64,000 nucleotides of DNA from Pezizomycotina sp. ARF18. Its lineage: Eukaryota; Ascomycota. This document shows positions 62,390 to 64,000 of this stretch, in pieces. The first letter of the stretch is position 1. Every line of letters begins with the position of its first letter. The position numbers were made by a program, and so were the translations under genes. The notes under the pieces are model-generated. The model was given only the letters and a program-made list of their open reading frames with translations, searched no databases and had not been told where the DNA came from. Location: the NCBI GenBank assembly GCA_002224055.1, contig AZLU01000201.1, forward strand, positions 1-64,000, in the 5' to 3' direction.

Positions 62390-64000
62390 ATGTCTCAACT
62401 GAAACGATCACGAGAGGAAGCAGAGTCACTTGACGGTCCAAACAAGAGGGCCGCTTCAGCGCCAGCAGAGGACGACGATGGTATTCCTTTTGTCTCCCAC
62501 AGCACTCAATGGGTTCACGTAACCTATGGACCGGGCCCCTCTTTCATCTGCCGATATCGCTGACCTGCAATGGATTGAATAGACAGCTCATCCGAAGACG
62601 ATGTCGGCCCTGCCCTACCCACGGCTGCCACGGCGACAAAGAAAACGCGGCGGTTGCCACACGAGAAGCTGTACCTTTCCAACATCCCGAGCCAATCAAA
62701 GTACTACCGATCTCTGATGCATCGCGACAATCTCTGCTCCGCCATCTGGACACCAGCTACCGACTTTCTCATCACTTCCTCCGTGGATGGCGTTGTAAAG
62801 TTTTGGAAGAAGCAAGCAGTCGGGGTTGAGTTTGTCAAGATGTTCAGGCTCACGCCGGCGAGATTGTAGACGTTTCTGCCAGCGCAAACGGGAGAAGCTT
62901 CGCGACGTGCGGTACGGACAAGACGGTGAAGATCTTCGATGTTGTGACTTTCGGTAAGTTGGAACTCTCCCCAGCTGCAGCAAACCATGCTAATACTTTT
63001 TCTTCAAAAGACTTAACATCCGTACTGGAACTAAACTATAACCCCTGCTGCCATATGTTGGGTGTATAGAAAGGGCGCCTCGCTACCTATACTAGCTGTT
63101 TCTGACGATCAAAACACAATATATATCTATGATGGCCGGGGAGAGAACAGCGAACCTATACACAAGCTACCGTCACTACACCGTGCGCCGGTAACGCTCA
63201 TGGCGTACAACAACGACTTTGACTGCGTTATTTCCGTCGACAATGGAGGCATGATAGAGTACTGGCGGCCGAGCGGGGACTACGACAAGCCGAAGGAAGT
63301 CTTCGAATTCAAAAGCAGCACGAATCTCTTTGAGTTCAAAAAGGCGAAGTCTATCCCGGTCTCCCTGGAAATATCACCGACATGTACGAAGTTCGCGACG
63401 ATCTCGTTCCCTGACCGGCAAATTCGGGTGTTCGACTTTGCGAGCGGCAAGCTGCTGCGGACGTACGATGAGTCATTAGATACCATCACGGCCATGCAGC
63501 AAGCAGGGACAGCTCTGCAGAAGCTTGAAGCTGTCGATTTCGGTCGCCGCATGGCTGTTGAGCGCGAGATAGAATCGCAGTCATCACGCAACCGTCCGAA
63601 CGTCATCTTCGACGAGAGCGGGCACTTCATACTCTATGGCTCACTGCTGGGTATCAAGGTCGTCACACATATACCAACAGAGTTGTGCGGCTGCTCGCAA
63701 AAGACGAGCAAGGAATGGGCCGACCTGTTTGCCTTTCGATGTACCAGGGTGCTCCGAAAAAGAAAAACGTGGTGACGGTCGACATGGCTGCATCATCAAA
63801 TCCCTTATTGCAAGAGGCTGAACAACGGGACCCAATTCTTGTGTCGACGGCGAATAAGAAGGGCCGGTTTTATATGTTCAATTCTGACGAAGAGTAAGTG
63901 AAGTTGCCGCCAAAATATGATTATACTTCGAAGCTAACCACAATCCCTACTGCAGGTTTCGAAATCGGAGCGCGACATATACAACGAGAAGCCGATCCGC
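62390..64000 (+). CDS. WD40-repeat cyclophilin, PPWD1 family (right end cut off)
   Basis: Peptidyl-prolyl isomerase with an N-terminal WD40 propeller, associated with spliceosomes in animals. The start MSQLKRSREEAESLDGPNKR at 62390 is followed by an acidic stretch split by an intron (about 62481-62581, DDD joined to SSSEDDVGPAL). WD40 repeats read LYLSNIPSQSKYYRSLMHRD, TDFLITSSVDGVVKFWKKQA, HAGEIVDVSASANGRSF, TDKTVKIFDVVTF, an intron near 62954-63010, then IYIYDGRGENSEPIHKL, VDNGGMIEYWRPSGDYDKPK, FDFASGKLLRTYDESLDTIT, FGRRMAVEREIESQSSR and FILYGSLLGIKVV. The last exon before the edge (after an intron at about 63894-63956) gives SERDIYNEKPIR, aligning with the linker just before the cyclophilin domain, which lies beyond 64000. 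Frame changes near 62860 and 63665. Confidence 0.96.

Overview
The window is nuclear DNA from an ascomycete fungus, most likely a filamentous one (Pezizomycotina). The evidence is dense protein-coding genes on both strands, introns of about 50-175 bp with GT..AG ends, fungal-type housekeeping proteins (Aro3-type DAHP synthase, Uba4, Lcb1, Poa1, Gdb1) and a GliK-type gamma-glutamylcyclotransferase. No rRNA, tRNA, CRISPR array or intact mobile element was recognised. The genus cannot be read from the sequence.

Layout. 1-10.5 kb is gene-poor and AT-rich, with long poly-T runs and small tandem repeats; only a short coiled-coil ORF near the left edge looks coding. 10.55-14.4 kb holds an unrecognised multi-exon gene with an acidic N-terminal half built partly by tandem duplication of an exon plus its intron; three near-identical hairpins lie just beyond its end. 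15.0-15.85 kb (-) is another unrecognised gene. 17.4-20.0 kb (-) is an MFS transporter of the allantoate/nicotinate (Dal5/Tna1) type. 20-23.9 kb is gene-poor. 23.9-31.1 kb is compact: a PARG-like ADP-ribose glycohydrolase (-), UBA4 (+), LCB1 (+) and a POA1-type macrodomain phosphatase (+). 31.3-33 kb has two weak hypothetical genes. 33.7-37.9 kb (-) holds CYT1 and ARO3. 39.6-39.9 kb (+) has a small Cys/His protein. 41.2-46.15 kb (-) is GDB1, 47.7-51.5 kb (-) is PEX1, 52.3-54.9 kb (+) is MCM7, 56.45-57.56 kb (+) is a GliK-like protein, 58.1-59.5 kb (-) is GPD1, and 62.4 kb to the right edge (+) is a PPWD1-type WD40-cyclophilin cut off before its isomerase domain.

The genes are mostly unrelated housekeeping functions. 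Two links are worth noting. Two ADP-ribose-processing macrodomain enzymes (PARG-like and POA1-like) lie 5 kb apart, and the PARG-like gene shares a 173-bp intergenic region with divergent UBA4. The GPD1 protein carries an N-terminal peptide that fits the PTS2 peroxisome signal exactly, about 8 kb from PEX1, the ATPase that recycles the peroxisomal import receptor.

Nearly every conserved gene shows reading-frame jumps, often at short homopolymer runs (for example four in MCM7). Since MCM7, CYT1, GPD1, PEX1 and LCB1 cannot all be dead, the simplest reading is uncorrected sequencing or assembly indels. Gene coordinates below are therefore outer limits of interrupted models.
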